DNA of 64,000 bases from CBDCUQ01 sp965222835 (lineage in GTDB: Bacteria; Pseudomonadota; Alphaproteobacteria; Rhizobiales; Hyphomicrobiaceae). Of the stretch, positions 41,353-49,988 are shown in pieces. The notes under the pieces were generated by a model. The model was not told the DNA's origin and did not search any database. It saw only the letters and a list, made by a program, of their open reading frames with translations. Made by a program: the position numbers and the translations under genes. The DNA lies in NCBI GenBank assembly GCA_965222835.1, contig CBDCUQ010000003.1, positions 1-64,000 on the forward strand. The letters run 5' to 3'. The first letter of the stretch is position 1. Every line of letters begins with the position of its first letter.

Positions 41353-41916
41353 GTGTCGAAGCGTATCATGAGTAACGAATCTCGCATTGGAAGGGCCGCG
41401 TCGGATGACGGCGTGACGGTGTCGTTTGGGGAGCGTTTCCAGGCTTCTGAGCAATTCGATAATGTCTTCAAGGAAGGCATGGCTCTGGTCGAACGTACAG
41501 CCGCGTATCTCGACGGTGAAGGGCGCAAGGAAAGCAAAGGGCTTCCCGGCCAGGCCACGGTTCTTTACGCGACTGAAAGCATGCGTCTCACGACCCGACT
41601 GCTTGACCTCGCCTCCTGGCTACTTATACGGCGCGCCTTGAAGGACGGTGAGATCACCATCGAGGAAGCGGAAAGAAAGCGGGCGCGGGTAAAGCTGCAG
41701 GCCTTGGGCCGGCCCCAGCATATCAATGGCTATGAGGAGCTGCCGCTCGGCCTCAGAACGCTGATCGAAGAAAGCTTCACCCTGCATGACCGTATTGTCC
41801 AACTCGACCGGGCCATGACGACGCGACCCGATCCGAACGAGGCGCGGCATTTCGGTACCAATCCGGTCGCCACGCAGATGCAACGTCTTCAAACTGCATT
41901 CGGACGTCCCAATTAG
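41353..41916 (+). CDS. rcdA: RcdA (DUF1465), regulator of CtrA degradation
   Basis: The 187-residue helical protein matches DUF1465/RcdA: 'VSFGERFQASEQFDNVFKEG', 'ALVERTAAYLDGEGRKESKG', 'LYATESMRLTTRLLDLASWL' and 'RRALKDGEITIEEAERKRAR'. RcdA is the adaptor that bridges CpdR-primed ClpXP to CtrA-PopA and other substrates at the cell pole. Start is GTG at 41353 with GAGGAG 11 bases upstream; ATG 41368 is the alternative and would begin MSNESRIG. The CtrA-like box 230 bases upstream and CpdR at 11597 complete a familiar circuit. A bidirectional terminator separates it from rpmE. Confidence 0.9.
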   Translation: MSKRIMSNESRIGRAASDDGVTVSFGERFQASEQFDNVFKEGMALVERTAAYLDGEGRKESKGLPGQATVLYATESMRLTTRLLDLASWLLIRRALKDGEITIEEAERKRARVKLQALGRPQHINGYEELPLGLRTLIEESFTLHDRIVQLDRAMTTRPDPNEARHFGTNPVATQMQRLQTAFGRPN

Positions 41917-41950
41917 CGACCCGCAGCTGAGGGCGCCGCCGTCATATGTA

Positions 41951-41986
41951 CGATGAAAAAGGCCCGGAGATGATCCGGGCCTTTCG
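41951..41986. terminator. bidirectional terminator between rcdA and rpmE
   Basis: Arms AAAGGCCCGG (41958-41967) and CCGGGCCTTT (41975-41984) form a 10-bp stem. On the minus strand the tail is TTTTTCATCG, on the plus strand CTTTCG, so it is strongest for rpmE but can serve both convergent genes. Confidence 0.88.
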
Positions 41987-42012
41987 TGTAGTCGCACACA
42001 TTAGAGCGAAGA

Positions 42013-42237
42013 TCAGAAGATGCCTTCGAACTTTTTCTTGAAGCGGGACAAGCGTCCGCCGCGGTCCATGAGCTTGGTATCGCCACCGGTCCAGGCGGGA
42101 TGCGTGCTCGGATCGATATCGAGGTGCAGCTCGTCACCCTCCTTACCGTAGGTCGAGTAGGTCACAAACTCGGTTCCATCTGTCATGACCACCTTGATCT
42201 GGTGGTAATCCGGGTGGAGATCGGCGTCTTTTTTCAT
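42013..42237 (-). CDS. rpmE: 50S ribosomal protein L31
   Basis: The 74-residue product is ribosomal protein L31: 'MKKDADLHPDYHQIKVVMTD', 'TYSTYGKEGDELHLDIDPST' and 'HPAWTGGDTKLMDRGGRLSR' then FKKKFEGIF. It lacks the CxxC zinc motif, so it is of the zinc-free (C-minus) kind usual in Alphaproteobacteria, and binds at the central protuberance contacting both ribosomal subunits. Start ATG 42237; the frame is open to 42273. It stands alone with a terminator downstream and is divergent from the exporter gene at 42463. Confidence 0.96.
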   Translation of the reverse strand: MKKDADLHPDYHQIKVVMTDGTEFVTYSTYGKEGDELHLDIDPSTHPAWTGGDTKLMDRGGRLSRFKKKFEGIF

Positions 42238-42462
42238 CGGTCTGGCTCTTGAGATAAGTGGTTGGACCACCACGGGTACGGGCGCGGCCCGCCACGGCTT
42301 TCTGGCCCTGAAATTGAGGATGCGCCTCTTTAGTCGAGAAGCACGACCCTTGCAAGGGTTGGCAGGGGGCCGGGGGCCAATTTCGGGGTGGCGATGCGCC
42401 GCGTGCCCTTGCAGAGTACTTGAGCCTCGCGGCGCGCTCGGGCATGGTCATGCCCCGACGGG

Positions 42463-44331
42463 GTGCGGCATGGCCCCGAAAGATGCTACCCGAGCAAGGC
42501 CTTGACCACGCGATCCTCTCCGCCCGAGCGCTTAGGCGCGTCCGATACTGGTTCTGCCGATGACGAATCGGAACGTTCCTCGCGTTCGCTCCTGCCGTTG
42601 GTCACGCTCAAACCCTATGTGCTGAAGAACAAGGTGATGCTGGCCGGTGCCCTCGTCGCGCTGGTTATTTCAGCCGGCGCCATGCTTTCGGTGCCCATGG
42701 CCGTCCGGCGCATGATCGACTTTGGCTTCGGTGCCGAAGGGGGCGAGCTCATTGATCAGTACTTCACTATGCTGATTTTCATCGGGCTCATCATCGGCAT
42801 CGCCAGTGGAACGCGCGTCTATCTCATCAACTGGCTTGGTGAGCGCGTCGTTGCCGACTTGCGCCGCGATGTCTTTCAGCATCTAACCACCCTTGGTACG
42901 CAGTATTTTGAGAAGACGCATTCCGGCGAGGTGATGAGCCGCCTCACGGCCGACACCACACAAATCAAGGCGGCCGCCGGTGTGGCACTCAGCCAGACCT
43001 TGCGCAACATCATCATGTTGACGGGCGCGATCATCATGATGTTTGTCACAAGCCCGAGTCTGTCGTTCCTGGTCCTCGGCGCCATTCCGGCCATTGTGCT
43101 GCCGCTTGTGGCCTACGGCCGGGTCGTGCGTCAGCGTTCGCGTAACGCTCAGGACACCCTTGCCGAAGCGTCCGCCTACGCTGCCGAGAACTTGACGGCC
43201 GTGCGCACGATGCAGGCCTTCAATCACGAGCGCTCCGTCTCCTCGCGGTTTTCAGGCGCGGTCGAACGCGCGTTCGATGCCGCGCGGTCGCGCAACGCCG
43301 CACGGGCCGGGCTCACCGGGTTGACCTTCTTTTTGGTGACGCTTTGCATCGTTGGTGTGCTTTGGTACGGCGCGAGTTCGGTTGTCACCGGCGAAATGAC
43401 AGGTGGGCGGCTTGGGCAGTTTGTTATCTATGCATTGTTCGCCGCAGGCGCCCTTGGCGAGCTTTCGGAGGTCTGGAGCGAACTTAATGCTGCGGCGGGC
43501 GCGGCTGAGCGGCTAACGGAAATCCTCGGTGTTTCACCGGCCATCACATCGCCAACCAAGCCTCAGCCCCTCCCCAACTCCGGTACGGTTGCGCTCGGGT
43601 TTCGCGATGTTAGCTTTTCCTATGAATCGCGTCCTGAGGCTTTGGCCCTTGATCAATTGACGTTTGACGTTGCGCCCGGCGAGACCGTGGCCCTCGTTGG
43701 GCCATCGGGAGCTGGCAAGACCACGATCTTCGGTTTGATCCTGCGGTTTTACGATCCCTCGTCCGGTGAGATCCGGATGGATGGTGTACGTCTCTCGGAT
43801 GCAGACGTTGCAAAGCTTCGCGCGCGGATCGCGCTGGTGCCGCAGGACGTTGCGATCTTTGCCGACACGGTTCTTGAGAATATCCGGTATGGCAGCCCGG
43901 ATGCCAGCGCCGATGACGTCGTGCGTGCGGCGAAGGCTGCGCAGGCAGACGACTTTATCCGCGCGTTGCCTGGGGGGTACCAAGCGCAACTCGGTGAGCG
44001 TGGTGTCACACTTTCGGGCGGTCAACGTCAGCGCCTTGCCATTGCCCGCGCTATCCTAAGGGATGCACCTCTGCTGCTGCTCGACGAAGCCACCAGTGCG
44101 CTTGATGCCGAGAACGAACTTGCCGTTCAAAAGGCTTTGGAAGGCGTAATGAAAGACCGGACGACTCTCGTCATCGCCCATCGCCTTGCGACGGTGCAAA
44201 AGGCCGATCGCATTCTGGTGCTCGACAAAGGTCGCATCGTCCAAGAAGGCACGCACGCCGACCTGGTTCAGAAGGGTGGGCTTTACGGCCGTCTGGCGGA
44301 GTTGCAGTTCGGGCGTGAGGCCGCAGAATAA
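42463..44331 (+). CDS. MsbA-like ABC exporter (fused membrane and ATPase domains)
   Basis: The 622-residue half-transporter has a disordered N-terminus, six membrane helices (about 45-335) and an ATPase domain (about 375-610) with Walker A (GPSGAGKTT, about 413-421), signature (LSGGQRQRLAIARAI, about 517), Walker B (LLLLDEATSALD) and His switch (IAHRLATV). It matches the MsbA-related TIGR02204 group of Alphaproteobacteria, thought to export lipids or related compounds as homodimers. The start is uncertain: GTG 42463 is the longest, TTG 42502 has AAGG close upstream. The gene appears monocistronic, between rpmE and a small exported protein. Confidence 0.92.
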   Translation: MRHGPERCYPSKALTTRSSPPERLGASDTGSADDESERSSRSLLPLVTLKPYVLKNKVMLAGALVALVISAGAMLSVPMAVRRMIDFGFGAEGGELIDQYFTMLIFIGLIIGIASGTRVYLINWLGERVVADLRRDVFQHLTTLGTQYFEKTHSGEVMSRLTADTTQIKAAAGVALSQTLRNIIMLTGAIIMMFVTSPSLSFLVLGAIPAIVLPLVAYGRVVRQRSRNAQDTLAEASAYAAENLTAVRTMQAFNHERSVSSRFSGAVERAFDAARSRNAARAGLTGLTFFLVTLCIVGVLWYGASSVVTGEMTGGRLGQFVIYALFAAGALGELSEVWSELNAAAGAAERLTEILGVSPAITSPTKPQPLPNSGTVALGFRDVSFSYESRPEALALDQLTFDVAPGETVALVGPSGAGKTTIFGLILRFYDPSSGEIRMDGVRLSDADVAKLRARIALVPQDVAIFADTVLENIRYGSPDASADDVVRAAKAAQADDFIRALPGGYQAQLGERGVTLSGGQRQRLAIARAILRDAPLLLLDEATSALDAENELAVQKALEGVMKDRTTLVIAHRLATVQKADRILVLDKGRIVQEGTHADLVQKGGLYGRLAELQFGREAAE

Positions 44332-44353
44332 GTTCGGGCTCTCTTCGCTGATC

Positions 44354-44620
44354 TCACTGGCACCGCTGCTCGAGATTCCAGGCAACAACTTTGCAGTTGC
44401 GCCCGTTCTTGTCGCATTTGCGCACGGGTGTCTTGATGTAGCTGCAGTAGTAGTCGCCGGCGCGGCCCTCGTATCCGTCCGTCGCCTTGTCGAATGTATA
44501 GGTCTCCGAATAGAACTCCTTCTTGCTGCCGGCGTGCGTGCTGACACTGGCGAGGAGCGAAATGGCCGCAACCGCACAAAGGGCACGGACAACGATTTTT
44601 TGGAACGGGGCGAACGTCAT
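44354..44620 (-). CDS. small exported cysteine-containing protein
   Basis: The 88-residue product has a signal peptide (IVVRALCAVAAISLLASVST) and a mature part of about 55 residues with 'EFYSETYTFDKATDGYEGRA' and four Cys in 'YYCSYIKTPVRKCDKNGRNC' and 'RC' near the end, so two disulfides are likely. ATG 44620 has GGAGG seven bases upstream. It ends 22 bases from the convergent ABC exporter gene. No family is recognised; similar tiny exported proteins occur in Hyphomicrobiales. Confidence 0.75.
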   Translation of the reverse strand: MTFAPFQKIVVRALCAVAAISLLASVSTHAGSKKEFYSETYTFDKATDGYEGRAGDYYCSYIKTPVRKCDKNGRNCKVVAWNLEQRCQ

Positions 44621-44780
44621 ATCGGAGCCTCCAGTGGGGTCTGCGTCCATGAAGGACGGTGAGGAAGCCCTATACTATGCTGATTTCGTCTCGGTTTCTT
44701 CCAAAATTGCAGCCCGGATGCGCAACCTCCCGTCTAACTGGCTGATTCTCTGCATAATTACGTGGCCACCCGCCTGAACA

Positions 44781-44812
44781 CGAAAAAGGCCGCCCGGCAG
44801 TACCGGGCGGCC
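44781..44812 (-). terminator. Rho-independent terminator of the ialB gene
   Basis: On the minus strand GGCCGCCCGG (44803-44812) pairs with CCGGGCGGCC (44788-44797), loop TACTG, followed by TTTTTCGTG. It lies about 40 bases beyond the stop of the IalB gene. Confidence 0.9.
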
Positions 44813-44852
44813 CCATTCTGGTTCGACACGGAGCGCGTAACGCCCCTTAACC

Positions 44853-45713
44853 TCAATTTTTGCCAGCCGCAGGCTTCTTCTCAGCCTTGATGGGCTCGCC
44901 CTCTTTGAAACCTGGCGGCGGTGGGACGTCTTTCAGCTTTTCCGCCTTGAATTTCTCAGCAAGTTTGGCCTGACGCGCACGGATCTGGGTCATCATCTGA
45001 GCGCGGGCCTTCTTGTAGACCTCGTTGTCCGTCGGCTTTCCGGCGAACGCTTCGCCGAAGCCATTGAGCGGCACGGGAACCGCGAACGGCTTGCCACTGA
45101 CATAGATCGAGCGGACGAGAAGCGATCCACCCTTCTTCATCAACTCCAAGATATCGGCGGGCGCCTCAACTTCGGCCGTGCAGCCGTTCGGCAGGCATGC
45201 GGTAAACTTGAGATTGACCGTCTTCACAGACTTGGGATCAAGGTCCTTCTTGGCCCTGATCAACTCGGTCTGTTCGGTGGTGAGCGCGGAGATTTTGGCG
45301 CCCGCGGGGATCACCATGCCGAGCGGGACAGTGACCTGAAGGTCCAGCTTCTTATTGCCCTCGACCTCGCGCACAGCGGCGGACACAACTGTCATGCCGG
45401 AGTTGGCATCGATGGTGTCATGGAATGTGGCGCAGACCTTCTTTTTCTTCTGGGCTTCCTTGCCGTCCTTTGCCGTGGAGAGGTCGGGGACCTGGTCGCA
45501 AAGCTTCACCCAGGAACTCTGCTTTCCGCCTTTTTTGGCAGGCGCCGCAGCTTTTTTGGCAGCCTTCGCAGGAGCCGGTGCAGCTGCCTTGGATTTTTCC
45601 TTCGCAGGAGCGTCTTGCGCCGCCGCGAAACCGCCCGTGGCCATCATCAGAGCTGCGGCCAGTGCTGCCGCCTCAAAGCCGCGGCGCATGGTGCTCAAAC
45701 CTGCATATGACAT
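44853..45713 (-). CDS. invasion-associated locus B (IalB) family protein
   Basis: The 286-residue product has a signal peptide (EAAALAAALMMATGGFAAAQ), an Ala/Lys/Pro-rich linker (about 35-65) and an IalB domain (about 66-210): 'WVKLCDQVPDLSTAKDGKEA', 'KKKVCATFHDTIDANSGMTV', 'LQVTVPLGMVIPAGAKISAL' and 'VNLKFTACLPNGCTAEVEAP', with Cys pairs. IalB was named in Bartonella for erythrocyte invasion, but the family is widespread in free-living Hyphomicrobiales and its general role is unknown. The tail is Lys/Pro-rich. ATG 45713 or the internal ATG 45689 could be the start. A strong terminator follows. Confidence 0.9.
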   Translation of the reverse strand: MSYAGLSTMRRGFEAAALAAALMMATGGFAAAQDAPAKEKSKAAAPAPAKAAKKAAAPAKKGGKQSSWVKLCDQVPDLSTAKDGKEAQKKKKVCATFHDTIDANSGMTVVSAAVREVEGNKKLDLQVTVPLGMVIPAGAKISALTTEQTELIRAKKDLDPKSVKTVNLKFTACLPNGCTAEVEAPADILELMKKGGSLLVRSIYVSGKPFAVPVPLNGFGEAFAGKPTDNEVYKKARAQMMTQIRARQAKLAEKFKAEKLKDVPPPPGFKEGEPIKAEKKPAAGKN

Positions 45714-46066
45714 GAGAAATCTGACCTTTCATTGTGAGCCAGTCCGCCCGGCTCAGCCCCTCATTGCCCGCGCGGCCGCCATCGGGGCTCCGCATGCGGG
45801 CTCTGGCGCCCCAGCGGCACCAATTGGAGGGCAGTAAGGCCGGGATTGCGGCAATCCCGTGGCCAGATCTGCGCGCCTCAAGTCGTACACAGCGCTCGGC
45901 ACCACCCGCGTTGCAATCGCGCCACGCAGGAGGGCCACTGGACCGCCCTGTTCTGTGCCACAGACTGTGCTAAGGCCTTGAGAGGTATAGACGACATCTG
46001 GCAGACCGGGCCTTGCGGTGCTGCTGCTTTCCGCCGCGGGATAAACCAATCCGGACCCTTCAAAAG
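45714..46066. other. intergenic region between divergent genes
   Basis: About 350 bases between ialB and the peptide-binding protein gene; both promoters should be here. The in-frame extension of the binding protein to 46013 is not supported. No tRNA or terminator found. Confidence 0.4.
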
Positions 46067-47866
46067 ATGACCGTTTCTTCTTTTCGGATCGCTACCGCGC
46101 TCCTGATCGGGCTGGCCGGCGGCGCATCCGCGCTGGCAGAGCCCACCCACGGCATTGCCATGCACGGGACGCCGAAGTTGGTCGCAGGCTTCCGGCATTA
46201 TCCCTATGTGAAGGTTGACGCGCCGCAGGGCGGACGCATCACGCTTGGCCAGTTCGGGTCCTTCGACAGTCTCAACCCGCTCATCGTCAAAGGTGAAGTT
46301 CCTTACAATGTCCGCGGAAACGTCATCGAAAGTCTGATGGCCCGCAGCCTGGACGAACCCTTCACGCTTTACGGTCTTATTGCCGAACGCATCGAGACAC
46401 CGCCTGACCGGAGTGAGGTCACATTCTATCTCAATCCAAAGGCGCATTTTTCCGACGGCGAACCGGTTACAGCGGACGACGTCATCTTTTCTCTGGAGCT
46501 CCTGCGCGATAAAGGCCGGCCAAACCACAGGACCTATTACAAGAAGGTGCGGACGGCCGAAAAGAAATCGGACCATCAGGTGCGCTTTGTCCTCGATGGC
46601 GCCGACCGCGAGATGCCTCTGATCCTTGGGCTGATGCCGGTCCTGCCGAAGCACGCCATCGATCCCGCCACATTCGAGCAGACAACTTTGACGCCGCCCA
46701 TAGGGTCCGGCCCCTATCGCATCACAAGGGTCGATCCGGGGCGCTCGATTACATTCACACGCGATCCCAACTATTGGGGTAACGATCTTCCCGTCAACAA
46801 AGGCCGGTTCAATTTCGGCGAGGTGCGTGTCGAGTTCTATCGCGACAATCATTCTCTGCTTGAAGCGTTTAAGACCGGCGCCATTGATGTGCGCACCGAA
46901 GAAGACCCGGCGCGATGGGCCGAGGGCTATTTCTTTCCGGCGGCAAAAGAGGGCCGCGTCCTCAAGTCCGAATTTGAGACAGGCAAGCCAGCCGGTATGA
47001 CCGCGCTTGCGCTCAACACGCGACGGCCGGTGTTCAAAGACCCGCGTGTTCGCGAGGCCCTGATCCACCTCTTCGACTTTAATTGGGTCAACAAGAACCT
47101 CTATCATGGCCTTTACAAGCGCACCGAGAGTTACTTCGAGCGCTCGTTCCTGGCGTCGACGGGGAAGACCGCAGATGCACACGAACGCAAGATCCTGGTA
47201 CCGTTTCCCGACTCCGTCCGTCCCGATATTATGGATGGCACCTACCGCATGCCGGTTAGCGATGGGTCGGGTCACAACCGCGCCAATGCACGTAAGGCCT
47301 TCAAGCTTTTGCGTTCGGCTGGATACAAACTTACTGATGGGCGGCTGGTGGACAGCAACGGCACGCAACTCGCGTTTGAGATGCTCGCGGGCGGACTGTC
47401 ACAACCGCGTCTTCTTACGAGCTTCGCGGGCAACCTGGAAAAGCTCGGCATTAAGGCGACGGTTCGCGTTGTCGACAGTGCGCAGTACCAGTCGCGGATC
47501 AAGGACTACGACTTCGACGTAATACTGTTTACGTGGCAGGCCTCTCTTTCGCCGGGGAATGAACAGCTCTTTCGGTGGTCCTCCAAGGTCGGACGTGAGC
47601 CCGGCTCATTCAACTATTCCGGTGTCGACAACCCGGCGGTGGACGCCATGATTCAGGCTCTTCTCACGGCGGAAACACAGGAAGACTTCACCTCCAGTGT
47701 CCGGGCCCTCGACAGGGTGCTGTTGTCGGGCCACTACGTGATCCCGCTTTTCCACGTTCCTAAACAGTGGGTCGCGCATTGGAAACAGTTGCGGTATCCC
47801 GAAACGGTTCCGCTTCTCGGCCACAACTACAATCTCGATACCTGGTGGATCGACGACAGCAACTGA
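46067..47866 (+). CDS. family 5 extracellular solute-binding protein (YejA-like)
   Basis: The 599-residue exported protein is a large family 5 binding protein of an oligopeptide-type ABC importer. The signal peptide (ATALLIGLAGGASALAEP) is followed by 'HGIAMHGTPKLVAGFRHYPY', 'GQFGSFDSLNPLIVKGEVPY', 'ADDVIFSLELLRDKGRPNHR' and 'PPIGSGPYRITRVDPGRSIT', all typical of the YejA group, which in E. coli binds peptides such as microcin C. ATG 46067 starts the signal peptide; the ribosome-binding site is poor. The permease and ATPase genes (yejBEF) are not next to it, and an acyl-CoA synthetase gene follows directly. Confidence 0.9.
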   Translation: MTVSSFRIATALLIGLAGGASALAEPTHGIAMHGTPKLVAGFRHYPYVKVDAPQGGRITLGQFGSFDSLNPLIVKGEVPYNVRGNVIESLMARSLDEPFTLYGLIAERIETPPDRSEVTFYLNPKAHFSDGEPVTADDVIFSLELLRDKGRPNHRTYYKKVRTAEKKSDHQVRFVLDGADREMPLILGLMPVLPKHAIDPATFEQTTLTPPIGSGPYRITRVDPGRSITFTRDPNYWGNDLPVNKGRFNFGEVRVEFYRDNHSLLEAFKTGAIDVRTEEDPARWAEGYFFPAAKEGRVLKSEFETGKPAGMTALALNTRRPVFKDPRVREALIHLFDFNWVNKNLYHGLYKRTESYFERSFLASTGKTADAHERKILVPFPDSVRPDIMDGTYRMPVSDGSGHNRANARKAFKLLRSAGYKLTDGRLVDSNGTQLAFEMLAGGLSQPRLLTSFAGNLEKLGIKATVRVVDSAQYQSRIKDYDFDVILFTWQASLSPGNEQLFRWSSKVGREPGSFNYSGVDNPAVDAMIQALLTAETQEDFTSSVRALDRVLLSGHYVIPLFHVPKQWVAHWKQLRYPETVPLLGHNYNLDTWWIDDSN

Positions 47867-47899
47867 GTGCGCTTCGTCTTCTTTGGCCCTCCCGACGAC

Positions 47900-49462
47900 A
47901 TGACCGATCCGACATCCTACGCAACGCTTCCCGTCAATCTTGCCGCCTATTGCCTGGCGGCGGCGGCCACTGCCGTGCGGGACAAGGACGCGCTGATTGT
48001 TGTGGCGCGTGCTGATGCGACGACCCCGGATGAAGTTTGGACGTTTGCTGCACTTGAAGATGCTGTCCTGCGGGTTGCTGCTGCCTTGGAGGATAAAGGG
48101 ATCGCACGGGGGGCGCGGCTTGTGATCCGGCTCGATAACACGAGCAGCTACGCCATTCTGTTTATGGGGGCGCTTGCTGCTGGCATCGTGGCCGTCCCCA
48201 CGTCAAGTCAGCTGACGGCGGGCGAAGCCACGTTTCTCCTTGAAGATAGTGGCGCCGCTGCCGTTGCGCTGGCCCCGCACCTCGCGTTGTCCGACATTCC
48301 GGATGGCGTTCTCACCCTCACCGAAGCTGAGGTGACGGCGATGCAGCGCCATGCCCGTCGCGGCACCTACGCGCCGACGCTCGGTAACGATCCGGCGTAT
48401 CTCCTTTACACGTCGGGTACGACGGCTACGCCGAAAGGTGTTGTGCACGGCCATCGTGTCGGTTTGGGACGCAGGCCGACATATCAAAGCTGGTACAGGA
48501 TCAGTGCCGACGACCGCATGCTGCATGCGGGTGCCTTCAACTGGACGTACACGCTTGGCACAGGTCTCATCGATCCGTGGGCTAATCAGGCGACGAGCAT
48601 CATCTTTACGGGTGAGAAGACGCCGGACGTTTGGCCGAAGCTGATCGTCAAGACGGGCGCCACACTGTTCGCCACGGTTCCGAGCCTCATTCATCAGATC
48701 TTGAAGTATGCGCCCGCCGGGCCGATCGATCTCGGCGCGCTTCGTCATGGTCTTATCGCGGGTGAGAAGCCCCAGTCCCAGCTCTTCGAAGACTGGTCGG
48801 CGCGCACGGGCACGGAACTCTACGAGGCGCTCGGTATGTCGGAGATCTCGACCTACGTCTCAACCGCACCCGGCATGAAACGGAAGCCGGGGTCCGCGGG
48901 CAAGGCGCAAGAGGGCCGCCGCATTGCCATTCTTCCCGTTGAAGGGGGAATCGAACCACTGCCGCCTGGCGAAGAAGGTCTTCTCGCCGTGCACCGATCC
49001 GATCCGGGACTGATGCTCGGATACTGGAACCGGCCCGACGAGGAGGCGCAGGCCTTCCGCGGCGACTGGTTTATCGGCGGCGATCTCGCCGTTATCGATG
49101 CGGAAGGTTACGTCACGCATACGGGCCGCGCCAATGACATTATGAAAGCACTCGGCTACCGCGTCTCACCGCAAGAGGTGGAGGCGGTTCTTTCGAAACA
49201 TCCATCGATTGCCGAGGTCGCGTGTACGGAGATCACGGTTGCGGGCGGCCTTAGCGTTATCGGAGCCTTTGTCGTCCCGCGCGAGGGCGTGCGGCGCAAT
49301 GCTGGTGCGATCCTGGCTTACGCAGCCGAGACGTTGGCGCGTTATAAGTGTCCGCGCGAGGTTATCTATGTCGATGCTCTGCCTCGCACCGCCAATGGCA
49401 AGGTCAAGCGTCAGGATCTGAAGCAGATGCATGCACTTGCGGCTGAACACCCGTCGTCCTGA
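47900..49462 (+). CDS. AMP-dependent acyl-CoA synthetase/ligase
   Basis: The 520-residue enzyme belongs to the adenylate-forming family, which activates a carboxylic acid as acyl-AMP and transfers it to CoA. Motifs: 'YLLYTSGTTATPKGVVHGHR' (P-loop, about 168-187), 'LYEALGMSEISTYVS' (A5), 'GDWFIGGDLAVIDAEGYVTH' (A7) and 'PRTANGKVKRQDL' (A10 Lys). The substrate is unknown; the sequence is nearer to benzoate-CoA-ligase-like and medium-chain enzymes than to acetyl-CoA synthetase. A GTG at 47867, immediately after the previous stop, would add 11 residues and couple it to the binding protein gene. Neither start has a clear ribosome-binding site. Confidence 0.9.
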   Translation: MTDPTSYATLPVNLAAYCLAAAATAVRDKDALIVVARADATTPDEVWTFAALEDAVLRVAAALEDKGIARGARLVIRLDNTSSYAILFMGALAAGIVAVPTSSQLTAGEATFLLEDSGAAAVALAPHLALSDIPDGVLTLTEAEVTAMQRHARRGTYAPTLGNDPAYLLYTSGTTATPKGVVHGHRVGLGRRPTYQSWYRISADDRMLHAGAFNWTYTLGTGLIDPWANQATSIIFTGEKTPDVWPKLIVKTGATLFATVPSLIHQILKYAPAGPIDLGALRHGLIAGEKPQSQLFEDWSARTGTELYEALGMSEISTYVSTAPGMKRKPGSAGKAQEGRRIAILPVEGGIEPLPPGEEGLLAVHRSDPGLMLGYWNRPDEEAQAFRGDWFIGGDLAVIDAEGYVTHTGRANDIMKALGYRVSPQEVEAVLSKHPSIAEVACTEITVAGGLSVIGAFVVPREGVRRNAGAILAYAAETLARYKCPREVIYVDALPRTANGKVKRQDLKQMHALAAEHPSS

Positions 49463-49616
49463 GGGGCCGGGCGCGGTGTGACTTGAAAGCCGCGCTGCCT
49501 GTGGACTCCGGATGATCAGGCTTGAAATTGCCCGCGATTGGACGGCAAAAGGTTTTTGTCTACGATCGCGGAGACCGCTCCCGCGCGACCTGATGCCGAG
49601 GACTAGGGGTAAGTTC

Positions 49617-49979
49617 ATGCATCTCTATGAAAAAGTACTCGAGCTCTACCAGAACACATTCCAGTATATGATCGACCACCCGGTGGTGCTCGGCCTCGCT
49701 GTCGTATTCTTACTGTTGGCAGCGGTCGGCGCCTGGTATGTGGTTTCACACCATCTGCATTCTCTTCTCATCACACTCTTGTGCGCGGCCGGATTTGCGG
49801 CGGGTGCCTTGGTGCTTTATCGCGGCTTCGTTCTGGAAATGCTGGATCTGATGGTGGCCGGCGGGTTCTTGGTTTTGATTTTCCCGCTGATCTATCGTGA
49901 GGCCATTCGGATTGCCAAAGTTGCGTATGGCGACGCCACTGCCATGTCTCGGGGACACGCACGGCGCGCCCGTGCGTAG
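49617..49979 (+). CDS. small membrane protein of unknown function
   Basis: The 120-residue product has three hydrophobic helices (about 20-40 VVLGLAVVFLLLAAVGAWYV, 48-67 LLITLLCAAGFAAGALVLYR, 72-92 VLEMLDLMVAGGFLVLIFPL), short loops and a basic C-terminus (MSRGHARRARA), so the tail is probably cytosolic. ATG 49617 has AGGGG about ten bases upstream; the frame is open to 49512. It converges on mfd with ten bases between stops. I recognise no family. Confidence 0.78.
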   Translation: MHLYEKVLELYQNTFQYMIDHPVVLGLAVVFLLLAAVGAWYVVSHHLHSLLITLLCAAGFAAGALVLYRGFVLEMLDLMVAGGFLVLIFPLIYREAIRIAKVAYGDATAMSRGHARRARA

Positions 49980-49988
49980 TGGAGACCG

